A stretch of 64,000 bases of DNA from Cryobacterium sp. CG_9.6 (GTDB lineage: Bacteria; Actinomycetota; Actinomycetes; Actinomycetales; Microbacteriaceae): contig NZ_JARXUZ010000001.1 of assembly GCF_029893365.1 (NCBI RefSeq), positions 1,674,001 through 1,738,000 of the forward strand, in the 5' to 3' direction. Below are positions 35,196 to 43,132 of this stretch, piece after piece. A program made the position numbers and the translations under genes. The notes under the pieces are model-generated. The model worked only from the letters and a program-made list of their open reading frames with translations. It did not search any database and was not told the DNA's origin. Positions within the stretch are counted from its first letter, which is position 1; each line of letters begins with the position of its first letter.

Positions 35196-36521
35196 CTAGT
35201 CCTTCAGGCTGATGCCCTTGGTCTCCGGGAGGCCAAACGTCGCGAGCAGGCTGATCACGCTGACGCCGGCCAGCAGCAGGCCGATGGAGTAGCTTCCGAG
35301 GCTCGCTCCAATGGATGCCGCCACCAGCGGGGTGATGCCGCCTCCCACGAGGGCGCCCAGGTTGTACGCCATTCCGGCACCCGTATAGCGGTACCGCGTG
35401 GCAAACAGCTCGGGAAGATAGGCGCCCACCGGGCCGTAGATGCCACCGACGATGAGTAGCGTGCCGGCCAGTCCGAGTCCAAACGACCACGTCGAGCCAA
35501 TGTCGAGAATCGGGAACAGCACCAGTGCCCACGGCACGGCGATGATGCAGGAGGTCACAATGACGGCGCGACGCCCCACGCGGTCGGAAATGATGGCGCT
35601 GGCCATGGTACCGATTGCGAAGACGACAGCGCCGAGAATGCCGAGGGAGAGAATAGTCGGCCGGGTGTGCGCCAACCCCTCGGGATTGGTTCCGTAGGCG
35701 CTCAGGAACGCGGTGCCCGTGTAGAAAAATGCGAACAGCATCATCGTCGACGCCCCACCCAGGAGGATCTGTCGTGGCTGGTTGCGCACAGCGTCCCAGA
35801 CCGGAAGTTTGCGGGGAGCCGGTGCCGCACCTCGGGCCGCCGTTTCTGCAGCGAAGACCGGTGTTTCTTCGATTTTCAGCCGGATGTACAGTCCGATCAC
35901 CACGAGCACCGCGCTCAGGATGAAGGGGATTCGCCAGCCGTAGGTGAGAAACGCGTCGGATTTATCGCCCAGCGTCAGGTTGATGATCAGGAAGGTTCCG
36001 CTGGCCAGGGCGAAGGCAATTGACGGGCCCAGCTGGGGGAACGCAGCATACAGACCACGTTTTTTGGGCGGCGCATACTCCGAGGCGAGCAGTGCGGCAC
36101 CCGCCCACTCACCGCCAACGGCGAAGCCCTGAAGAAAACGCAGCAGGACCAGAATGATGGGTGCGGCGATTCCGATCATGCTGGCATCGGGAAGAAGCCC
36201 AATCATCACGGTGGCCATACCCATGATCAGAAGTGTGCTCACGAGCGTCTTCTTGCGGCCGAGACGATCACCGAAGTGTCCAAACAGAATCGCGCCGACT
36301 GGCCGGGCGACGAAGGCGACGGCAAACGTGCCGAAGGACGCCAATGTTCCGGCCGCCGTGCCCAGCGCAGGAAAGAATACCTGTGGGAAGACGAGGGCTG
36401 CTGCCGTGCCGTAGATCAGGAAGTCGTAGAACTCAATGATGCTTCCCATGGAGCTGGCCACGGCTACCCGGGCCAGTGACGTGCGCCGTGGCGCCTCACG
36501 GATAACGGTCTGTTCGAGCAT
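35196..36521 (-). CDS. MFS transporter, metabolite:H+ symporter (MHS) type
   Basis: A 441-residue, twelve-helix protein of the metabolite:H+ symporter group. FLIYGTAAALVFPQVFFPALG near residue 38 and HFGDRLGRKKTLVSTLLIMG near 78 (the MFS D-R-x-G-R-K/R motif) are diagnostic. GEWAGAALLASEYAPPKKRG follows near 150. Family members import betaine, proline, shikimate, citrate or aromatic acids. The ATG has GGAGATATCGC upstream. It lies downstream of the GAF-LuxR regulator gene on the same strand (about 120 bp gap), so the regulator may control it. Confidence 0.9.
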   Translation of the reverse strand: MLEQTVIREAPRRTSLARVAVASSMGSIIEFYDFLIYGTAAALVFPQVFFPALGTAAGTLASFGTFAVAFVARPVGAILFGHFGDRLGRKKTLVSTLLIMGMATVMIGLLPDASMIGIAAPIILVLLRFLQGFAVGGEWAGAALLASEYAPPKKRGLYAAFPQLGPSIAFALASGTFLIINLTLGDKSDAFLTYGWRIPFILSAVLVVIGLYIRLKIEETPVFAAETAARGAAPAPRKLPVWDAVRNQPRQILLGGASTMMLFAFFYTGTAFLSAYGTNPEGLAHTRPTILSLGILGAVVFAIGTMASAIISDRVGRRAVIVTSCIIAVPWALVLFPILDIGSTWSFGLGLAGTLLIVGGIYGPVGAYLPELFATRYRYTGAGMAYNLGALVGGGITPLVAASIGASLGSYSIGLLLAGVSVISLLATFGLPETKGISLKD

Positions 36522-36601
36522 GCGATATCTCCAATGACATCGTGGCTGGGATCGGATACCCCGGCAGATGCTCAGACTGGCAGGGTGGTGAGGGCGGCGC
36601 T

Positions 36602-36617
36602 ACCTCCCGAGGGAGGT
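36602..36617. terminator. Small hairpin between the regulator and the MFS gene
   Basis: ACCTCC-CGAG-GGAGGT, a 6-bp stem. A weak terminator or processing hairpin. Confidence 0.35.
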
Positions 36618-36640
36618 GGTTCCTCCGGGCCGAATTCCCG

Positions 36641-37522
36641 TCAGGGCAGCAGACGTAGACGACGGGCGGCAGCAACCGCTTCGGCGCGGCTGTGTGCGTG
36701 GAGTTTGGACATGATCGCCTGCATGTATCCCTTCACCGTGACGGGTCGGAGCGCCAGGCGCTGCCCCACCTCGGCATACGAGCAGCCGAGAGCTACCTGG
36801 GCCAGCACGTCCGATTCCCGGGGTGTCAGGTGCGGAAGATCGGAGTGCGGGGCGGGAGTTCCAATCAGCTGGCGGGTGACGGCCAGCAGGCGCTCGGAAA
36901 GCACGGGGTCGGTGGTGAGCCGGGCAACCGAGAGCAGTTCGGCGTGTGCGATTCGCACAATGTCGAGCAGGTCGCGGTCGAGCGGCTCCATCGCTGCCCC
37001 CTTCACGACGCGGAGGATGGAGAGGCGATTATCCACTTCGTCGCGGATGGAGAGTTCACGGGAAATGAGCGTGGCACTCGCGCTCAGGCGGTCGATGGCT
37101 CGCTCGCCAATCGAGGTACTGTCCCGCGTGGCGGCATAGAGGATGCTTCGGGCCTGTCCTCCGACGAGGATTGGCAGCGCGACCATGGTGCGCAGCCCCT
37201 CGATGCGGACGGCCATGTCGTGGTGGTGGGTGATCCGGTCAGACTGAATGTAGTCAGACACTCCGACCGGGCGGGCCTGCACCAGTGCGCGACCGCCGAT
37301 TCCTTCGCCCGTTCGCACCACAAGATTGCGCAGGCCGTGGGTGGTGGTACCCACAAATTCGGTGATGGTGAGTTGAGACTTGTCGACCAGGCCAGCGAAA
37401 ATCACACCAATGCCCGATTGCCCGACAAGCTCACGGATGGCGCCTTTGAGAAGCTCCCGATCACTGGGGCGATAGATCTCATCGTCACTGTCACTGTTCA
37501 ATCGGTTCCTCCCGCGCACCAT
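36641..37522 (-). CDS. LuxR-type regulator with GAF sensor domain
   Basis: A 293-residue regulator. An N-terminal GAF-like domain spans about 25-160 (LVVRTGEGIGGRALVQARPVGVSDYIQSDRITHHHD). A helical linker follows. The C-terminal LuxR helix-turn-helix, LTPRESDVLAQVALGCSYAEVGQRLALRPVTVKGYMQAIMSKL (about 232-275), has the usual E-x-E/D-V-L start and V-K-x-Y-M-Q second half. It likely senses an aromatic or redox ligand and controls the neighbouring MFS transporter. Start ATG 37522, preferred to a TTG one codon upstream. Confidence 0.85.
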   Translation of the reverse strand: MVRGRNRLNSDSDDEIYRPSDRELLKGAIRELVGQSGIGVIFAGLVDKSQLTITEFVGTTTHGLRNLVVRTGEGIGGRALVQARPVGVSDYIQSDRITHHHDMAVRIEGLRTMVALPILVGGQARSILYAATRDSTSIGERAIDRLSASATLISRELSIRDEVDNRLSILRVVKGAAMEPLDRDLLDIVRIAHAELLSVARLTTDPVLSERLLAVTRQLIGTPAPHSDLPHLTPRESDVLAQVALGCSYAEVGQRLALRPVTVKGYMQAIMSKLHAHSRAEAVAAARRLRLLP

Positions 37523-37556
37523 CAATCAGGGGGAATAATACCAGTCTGGTGAGCCC

Positions 37557-37814
37557 TCACACCTGTTCCGACACCGCATTCGGGTGTTCGGGGGTGACGG
37601 CATCCGGGTAAATACTGCGGGTCTCTCCGCGGCGTCGCCGTCCCGGAAGATAATCGGCCAGGTGCACCATCGGCACGATTTTACCGATGGCCAGGGCGGC
37701 ATACATCACGGTATTCACCGCCACGAATGCCGCCAGAATGGCGAAGGATTCTGACTGAAGCACGGACTCAGGCAACAGCAGTCCCGCGGGAACAACGGCG
37801 AGAGACCAGGTCAT
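37557..37814 (-). CDS. Small membrane partner of the GT2 glycosyltransferase
   Basis: An 85-residue protein with an N-terminal membrane helix (about 2-14) and a second one (about 25-47, AILAAFVAVNTVMYAALAIGKIVPM), then a basic cytoplasmic tail (PGRRRRGETR). The family is not recognised. Its ATG overlaps the stop of the upstream glycosyltransferase by 4 bp, so both are coupled. It resembles small membrane partners that follow processive membrane glycosyltransferases and probably works with it. Confidence 0.6.
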   Translation of the reverse strand: MTWSLAVVPAGLLLPESVLQSESFAILAAFVAVNTVMYAALAIGKIVPMVHLADYLPGRRRRGETRSIYPDAVTPEHPNAVSEQV

Positions 37815-39280
37815 GATCCGACCCCGCTGCCCAGGATGGGGGTGGGCGCCCGTGTGGACCCATGATTCACGTGGCCCCAGGTGCCCGTGCGTCCACGGGT
37901 GATGTCGATGATTCCCTGAACGTAGACCAGGTCGAGGAACATGTCGAAGATAAGTTCAGGAACCAAAGCGGCGGCCAGCAGACGAGCGCGCCAGCCCCCC
38001 GCCCAGACGCTGACAACACGTTCGAGAGTGAAGACGATTCCCAACCCCAACCAGAACGGGAACCAGACCCACGCATCCACAGCCAACACGGTAATCACGA
38101 TCAGCAGCACGAAGGCGCTCAGAGCAATCACACTGTAGCCAATACCCAGCTGCTGTGCCCAGTATCGAAACGTTGAGGGGGTGATTCCATACGCACCGAG
38201 GTTCTCGAGGGCACCGCGCTGCCACCGCAGTCGTTGTACCCAGAGGGCTCGCGCAGTCGGCATGACCTCGGTCACGACCGTGCACTGGGCCGGGGAGATG
38301 ATGAGTGCACCGAGAGATTTCAGCGCGAGCGTCAGTTCGTTATCCTCGGTGAGCGCAGCCGTGTCATAGACGTCACCGGTTATCCCCGGAATCGTGACAC
38401 CACGGTTTGCCGCCACTGTGCGCAGGGCGGTGCTTCGAAAGAGCGACGCCGTACCGGTGAGGACGAAGACCCGACCGCGACGGCGACCGATCTGGGTGGA
38501 GTAGCGCACGTATTCGTTGCGCTGCAACTGCCCTAAGAGTCCCGATCCCGGCTCTCCATAAAACAGTCCACCGACAGCCATCAGGCCCCGATCATTCTCG
38601 AATCGAGATACTGCTGCGGCGAGAAAACCATCATCGACGGCGGTGTCGGCATCGAGCACCATGATGATGTTGTTGGGACCCTGATCGGGCAGGATCCTGG
38701 CCAACACCTGATTCAGCGCACCCGCCTTTTTCGCGGTGTTGTTGATGGTAGTGACTACCTCGACCCCGTGTTGACGCGCGACGGCGACCGTTCCGTCGGT
38801 GCAATTATCTGCCACGACGATCACCCGAGCGGGGCGGTGAGACTGTGCCAGTATCGACGTCAGCGTGATCTGCAGGGATGCTTCCTCATTGTGGGCCGGA
38901 ATGAGTACCGTCACGGTCACCGGGCCGTCGTAGGCTCCGCGTGTGGCTGCCATGATGACCTTAGGTGCGAGGGGTGAGCCGTGCAGATCAAATGAGCGGC
39001 GGGACTTGTTGGAGACCCGAATTTCAATGATGGCGACACCGGCCGCAAAGAGGAAAGCCAAGGCAACGGCGGCCAGGAGCACGCGTGGCGCGGGTGCATC
39101 AAGGTCGTAGAACAGGCGCCAGATTCCAAAGATTAGCCCCTCGCTGGGGGCATCGCCCTGAACCGGTGCACTCGACGAAACAGCGGTCCACAACAGGAGC
39201 GCCGCAGCTGCGACCACCGCTCCGACAACAAGCCCGACGGCACGGTTGAACAGTCTCGTTCGTTGCCTGTAGGACCGCAT
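37811..39280 (-). CDS. Membrane GT2 family processive-type glycosyltransferase
   Basis: A 489-residue protein. Two N-terminal membrane helices (about 12-32 and 60-80) precede the GT-A domain, which has VLIPAHNEE, VVADNCTDGT, MVLDADTAVD (D-x-D) and TEDNELTLAL (catalytic ED). The R/QRLRWQRG motif of processive enzymes is near residue 345. At least two more membrane helices follow. It is related to chitin/hyaluronan/cellulose-type synthases and may make a surface polysaccharide. TAGGGT (minus strand, 39292-39287) ends 6 nt before ATG 39280, suggesting leaderless expression, although upstream genes run in the same direction. Confidence 0.88.
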   Translation of the reverse strand: MRSYRQRTRLFNRAVGLVVGAVVAAAALLLWTAVSSSAPVQGDAPSEGLIFGIWRLFYDLDAPAPRVLLAAVALAFLFAAGVAIIEIRVSNKSRRSFDLHGSPLAPKVIMAATRGAYDGPVTVTVLIPAHNEEASLQITLTSILAQSHRPARVIVVADNCTDGTVAVARQHGVEVVTTINNTAKKAGALNQVLARILPDQGPNNIIMVLDADTAVDDGFLAAAVSRFENDRGLMAVGGLFYGEPGSGLLGQLQRNEYVRYSTQIGRRRGRVFVLTGTASLFRSTALRTVAANRGVTIPGITGDVYDTAALTEDNELTLALKSLGALIISPAQCTVVTEVMPTARALWVQRLRWQRGALENLGAYGITPSTFRYWAQQLGIGYSVIALSAFVLLIVITVLAVDAWVWFPFWLGLGIVFTLERVVSVWAGGWRARLLAAALVPELIFDMFLDLVYVQGIIDITRGRTGTWGHVNHGSTRAPTPILGSGVGS

Positions 39281-39306
39281 ATCTTGACCCTACGTCGGGG
39301 TACATG

Positions 39307-39675
39307 TTAATGCGCCGTACTGTTCCAATCCGGGGCTTCACCAGCGAGGACGAGTTTGACTCGCGCAGCGATCTCACCCTCGGAGCGGGCATCGAAAACC
39401 CCCCACATGAAGTGGGTTGGCCCCCGTCCGTCGCTATGGGGAACGGATGCGCGCATTGTCCAGCCCGAGATGAGCGCCGCTGTTCCGAGAACCTCCAGGG
39501 ACGGGGCAATGTTCTTGTGCAGCACCTTGCCCCCCACCACGCCGCCGCTCGCAGAGAGCCGCCAGCCGCGGTGATGTGCCAGCATTTGACCAACCTCCTC
39601 GTTCGTCAGCCACCAGCTGAACGTCCGGTCGGGAGGGTCGATTGCTTTCAGCGTCATGTTTCTCACTGTAGCCAC
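39307..39675 (-). CDS. Uncharacterised protein
   Basis: 122 residues, no recognised family, cytoplasmic. A WWLTNEEVGQMLAHHRGWRL block near residue 21 and HFMWGVFDARSEGEIAARVKLVL near 90 look like the two halves of a small alpha/beta domain. The GTG start overlaps the upstream ATP-grasp stop (TAGTG at 39675-39677); Met7 at 39657 is the alternative. It is coupled to the ATP-grasp reading frame and lies 26 bp before the glycosyltransferase, so the three form a likely transcription unit. Confidence 0.6.
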   Translation of the reverse strand: MATVRNMTLKAIDPPDRTFSWWLTNEEVGQMLAHHRGWRLSASGGVVGGKVLHKNIAPSLEVLGTAALISGWTMRASVPHSDGRGPTHFMWGVFDARSEGEIAARVKLVLAGEAPDWNSTAH

Positions 39676-40422
39676 TATGGCTGGGTGGCGTCAGGGTCAG
39701 ACGGCGTAGCCGGCCACTGCCCGAGCTGCCGCGAAAAGAAATTCTGGGCGGTTCCACTGTCATCGTCGTTGACGAAAACCATTCGGGACGCCCCAAAAGG
39801 GTTGAGACCCTGTGGCAGAGCGATCACTCCGAACGTACTTTCCACCGTCTGAATGAGCCGCCACACCCGACCGTCTTCAATGCTGTCAAATGGTATCGGC
39901 AGCGCGGTGTTCACGTCGAGCTGGCGAATATGAAACGATTGTCCGCGATGGTCACGAAGCTGGCTTTCCAGACTGAGCAGGTGGGCAATCGGGGCGGAGG
40001 CCGTCACTCGCGGATTCACTTCAATCACCCGGCCGTCGATGACATCCAGGCAGACGAGTCCCGTGAGGGACGGGACACGGGCCAAGCGGCAATAAATGGC
40101 TCGCGCTGCCGTGATCTGGGTCGCTTCAATCTCGGCCGTCCAGCGCGCCCCCGTGCAGTGTCCGGCCTCATCGACGACCTGACGGTGAGCTTCGAAAATC
40201 TCGACGTCACCCGCGGCCGTGATGTGGGCGGAGAGTCCATAAAGTGTTCCGGGGAGAAACCGTTGCACCTGAAATCGCGTCGGGAGTTGTGTGCGTAACC
40301 GAAGGACCTCAATGTGACGAGCGATATCGGCGGCCGTGGCCCTACGTGTCAGGGTTGGGTGAGGCCAGTAGCTAAGAGCAAGTCCGCCGTTTGACGTAGG
40401 GCGAGAATCAGGAATCATAACC

Positions 40423-40857
40423 ATGTCCAGCCCGTCTTTGATCGCCGTGCGCGACGATAGTCATATGAGTAGTCCCGGACCCCGAGCTGGTGGTCCGACC
40501 TCGAGAAGGTCGTTCAGCCCAGCACAGAAGCTTGCCTATCTGGCTGCGTATGACGCGGCCATCAAAGCCCATGAGGGCGGTGCGTATCTGCGCGCCGAAG
40601 GGCTCTACTCCTCGCAGATCACGGAGTGGCGAAAGCTGCGTGACGCCGGTGTTCTTGCGGGGAAGAAACCCGGCGAGAAGATTGGTCGGTTAACGCCGGA
40701 ACAAGCGGAAATCGCCCGGCTGCGCCGCCAGCTGAGCAAGACCGAGCAACGCCTCGAAACGACGGGGGTGGCGCTTGAAATCATGTCAAAAATGCACGAG
40801 CTACTCGAAAGTCTTTCGAAGAGCTCGCGGGACGAAACACCGCACACGAAGCCGTAA
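40423..40857 (+). CDS. IS3-family OrfA (helix-turn-helix)
   Basis: A 144-residue protein. A helix-turn-helix region is at about residues 30-75 (RRSFSPAQKLAYLAAYDAA, then GLYSSQITEWRKLRDAG), followed by a leucine-rich coiled coil IARLRRQLSKTEQRLETTGVALEIM (about 103-128). OrfA binds the ends and joins OrfB. Stop TAA and orfB start ATG overlap by one base (TAATG, 40855-40859), suggesting reinitiation rather than a programmed slip. Confidence 0.9.
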   Translation: MSSPSLIAVRDDSHMSSPGPRAGGPTSRRSFSPAQKLAYLAAYDAAIKAHEGGAYLRAEGLYSSQITEWRKLRDAGVLAGKKPGEKIGRLTPEQAEIARLRRQLSKTEQRLETTGVALEIMSKMHELLESLSKSSRDETPHTKP

Positions 40858-41864
40858 TGACCGCGTATCGCGAACTGGCCAGCCGAGGGATCTCGACTCG
40901 CGTCGCGGCCGACTTGGTCGGGATCCCTCGCGCGACCGCCACCCGGAAACCACGCATCCCGGTGGCCGGGCCGGCGCCGATCCCGGCGAACAAGATCGAT
41001 GATGTCGACCGCCGGCAGATTCTCGACGTCGTCAATTCGGACTCGTTCGTTGACCTGCCGCCGATCCAGATCTACGCGCAGCTGCTCGATGCGGGCACCT
41101 ACTTGTGCTCCATTTCAACGATGTATCGGGTGTTGAACGAGAATCAGCAGGTCAAGGACCGTCGCCGCCTGGCCCGCCACCCGGCACGGGCGATCCCCGA
41201 ATTGATCGCCACGGGACCGGGCCAGGTACTCAGCTGGGATATTACGAAGCTTGCTGGCCCGGTCAAGGGGAAGTACTTCGATGCTTACGTGATGATCGAT
41301 ATTTACTCGCGCTACATCGTCGGCGCGTATGTTCACGCCTCAGAATCGGGAGAGCTAGCGGTGGACATGATGAAAGAAATCTTCGGCATTCACGGCCTCC
41401 CGCAGGTCGTGCACGCCGACCGCGGCACGTCGATGACGTCCAAGACCGTCGCGGCGTTGCTGTCGGATCTGGAGGTCACCAAGTCGCATTCGAGGCCGCG
41501 GGTGAGTAACGATAATCCCTATAGCGAGGCGTGGTTCAAGACCCTGAAATTCGCTCCGACGTTCCCCGAACGATTCGGCTCCCTCGCCGACGCGAAGACG
41601 TTCCTGGCCTCGTTCGTCGATGGCTACAACCACGAGCATCGCCACTCCGGAATCGGCCTGAACACGCCCGCCGACGTGCACTACGGCCTCGCCGAGGCGA
41701 AGGCCATCGAACGAACAGCGACGTTGGAGGCGGCCCGCGCACGCTTCCCCGAGCGATTCAGCACCAGCCACGCACCAAAGATCCTGTCCATTCCCGCGAC
41801 GGCTTGGATCAACAAACCAGCCGACAAACCCACCGAGAACGAAGGGCTCGAACTAGCCGCCTAA
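40857..41864 (+). CDS. IS3-family transposase OrfB (DDE)
   Basis: A 335-residue integrase-core transposase. Catalytic residues: D in LSWDITKLAG, D in VVHADRGTSM and, about 35 residues later, E in NPYSEAWFKTLKF. FVDGYNHEHRHSGIGLNTPADVHYG is the usual C-terminal segment of IS3-family OrfB. Intact; an element with orfA and orfB in overlapping frames could still be mobile. Confidence 0.95.
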   Translation: MTAYRELASRGISTRVAADLVGIPRATATRKPRIPVAGPAPIPANKIDDVDRRQILDVVNSDSFVDLPPIQIYAQLLDAGTYLCSISTMYRVLNENQQVKDRRRLARHPARAIPELIATGPGQVLSWDITKLAGPVKGKYFDAYVMIDIYSRYIVGAYVHASESGELAVDMMKEIFGIHGLPQVVHADRGTSMTSKTVAALLSDLEVTKSHSRPRVSNDNPYSEAWFKTLKFAPTFPERFGSLADAKTFLASFVDGYNHEHRHSGIGLNTPADVHYGLAEAKAIERTATLEAARARFPERFSTSHAPKILSIPATAWINKPADKPTENEGLELAA

Positions 41865-42637
41865 ACTCCCACTGGCCTCATTCGCCTTGACAAATTCCGT
41901 GGAGCCATCACCGTGCTCGTAGTGCACTCCGATTCCGGCAGCACCCCCCGCGGGCTTGAAGACGTAGCGCCCAGCGCTGGGGATCATCTGGCCTGAGGAA
42001 CGCCAGGACTCCGAGGTGAATCCCCACGACTGCGCTCGGGGAACATCGTGATTCTGAAGCAGGGCCATAGCCCTAGTTTTATCCATCAGGAGCGACGTCA
42101 GTCGGGCCTGATCGGAGAAAGTCTGGGCCTGCCTGTCGTCGCGTGTGAGTAGCGAGAGCGTGGTGAGGTCGAGAACGAAGGCAAGAAATGCACCCGTGCC
42201 GAGGCGGTACTCCGCGGCCGCGGTCTCGGTCAGGGGGGCAACGTGCCAGCTGAGCCGGGGATGCGGCGCGCACCCGGAACGCTCGCGGGCGCAGGCCAGA
42301 ATCAGACGACTCCCGGACGTGCACAGGCGGATGCCCGTGGTCGCCGCCCAGATCTCCGCATTTGCATCCAGCGCGGTTTCGACCATGTCAATGGCACCAT
42401 CGTCGTTCCGGGACATGTTCACGGCGAAAATATCGTCGGGGCCGGTGTACAGATGTCCCTGAAAGCCGGAGTCGATATCGGCTGAATCGCGCTCCCAATA
42501 CGAGCGCACCAGGGACGTGTCGTCGAACACGCTGGAAGTACTGAGGGCCACGATCAGTCCCTGACGAGGGTCTCCCACGATTGTTCCCAGATGCCTTACG
42601 TCGTCCTGCACTCTGGATCCGGTGGAAGCCATGGTTC

Positions 42638-42643
42638 ATCGTA
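42638..42643 (-). promoter_or_regulatory. -10 box of ATP-grasp gene
   Basis: TACGAT on the minus strand, 5 nt before ATG 42632. It is in the intergenic region shared with the divergent protease unit (42633-42733). Confidence 0.45.
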
Positions 42644-42733
42644 GCCACGATCTACCGGTCCGCGACCCGCGATAACGCGCCGGTAACGCCGGTCGATGTT
42701 TACTCAGTCGACAAGTGAAAAGGAGTAGGTGAT

Positions 42734-43132
42734 ATGGAAAGCAACGCAAAATTTCTCGTGCTGGACGTGGGGCGCGACAAGCCGAGGCCGGGGGAGCGCA
42801 CCGCGGTGGCGCGAGCTCTGGATACCGTTGTGTCCTCGGGAGCGACGTTTCGACACAGCAGCGGTCGAATTGTCGTTGTCGAAGCCTCAGACGCTCAGGC
42901 GGAGCGCCTCACAGAGGAGATACCGGGCGCCCGTCTGGTGCCCTTTGACACCGATGTTTCGGCGCTGGTTCCCGACCTCGACACGAGTGAACTCCTGTTC
43001 CTCGAAGCCGTGCGCATCAGAAACTCGGCAACGTACCAGCAGGAGAAGGCCGGCCAGACACCCGGTGACTCACCCGAGGAGCAGCTCATGTTCACCGCAC
43101 CATGCATTCCAGGAGGCGAGTCCAATGGTTAA
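42734..43132 (+). CDS. Small protein resembling an I9 protease propeptide, companion of the metalloprotease
   Basis: A 132-residue protein, family not assigned. Residues about 6-75 follow the beta-alpha-beta pattern of peptidase-inhibitor I9 propeptides: a strand KFLVLDVG, a helix ERTAVARALDTVV, then GRIVVVEASDAQAERLTEEIPGARLVPFDTDV. The last part matches the I9 phrase 'strand - x(6) - A-x-x-L - x(3) - P-G-x-x-x-V'. The last 50 residues are polar. AAGGAGTAGGTGAT lies upstream of the ATG. Its end overlaps the protease gene by 8 bp, so the pair is translationally coupled. An inhibitor or folding chaperone of that enzyme is an inference. Confidence 0.55.
   Translation: MESNAKFLVLDVGRDKPRPGERTAVARALDTVVSSGATFRHSSGRIVVVEASDAQAERLTEEIPGARLVPFDTDVSALVPDLDTSELLFLEAVRIRNSATYQQEKAGQTPGDSPEEQLMFTAPCIPGGESNG

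Larger units (their letters stand above)
40390..41896 (+). mobile_element. IS3-family insertion sequence (about 1.5 kb) inside the ATP-grasp gene
   Basis: Carries the orfA-orfB pair. The left end (TTTGACGTAGGGCGAG) and right end read inward (AATTTGTCAAGGCGAATG) share TTTG-x-C and GGCGA blocks with a 2-bp shift. A candidate 3-4 bp target duplication CCG(T) lies at 40387-40390 and 41897-41900. Ends are placed to within a few bases only. Confidence 0.85.
39675..42632 (-). pseudogene. ATP-grasp ligase gene split in two by an IS3-family element
   Basis: The gene is read on the minus strand in two pieces. The N-terminal part (41901-42632) contains LLMDKTRAMALLQNHDVPRAQSWGF and the nucleotide-binding YVFKPAGGAAGIGV. 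The C-terminal part (39675-40389) contains FQVQRFLPGTLYGLSAH, GLVCLDVIDGR and the Mg-binding EVNPRV. Together these are the two halves of one ATP-grasp enzyme, which ligates a carboxylate to an amine using ATP. The IS occupies about 40390-41896. TACGAT lies 5 nt upstream of ATG 42632, a leaderless pattern. If the element is removed by the candidate duplication CCG(T), the halves join one base out of frame, so the exact ends or a further indel remain open. Confidence 0.85.

Noticed and set aside
39307..39675. Considered the small gene after the ATP-grasp gene as a fragment of that enzyme
   Set aside because: It has its own start overlapping the ATP-grasp stop and lacks ATP-grasp motifs.
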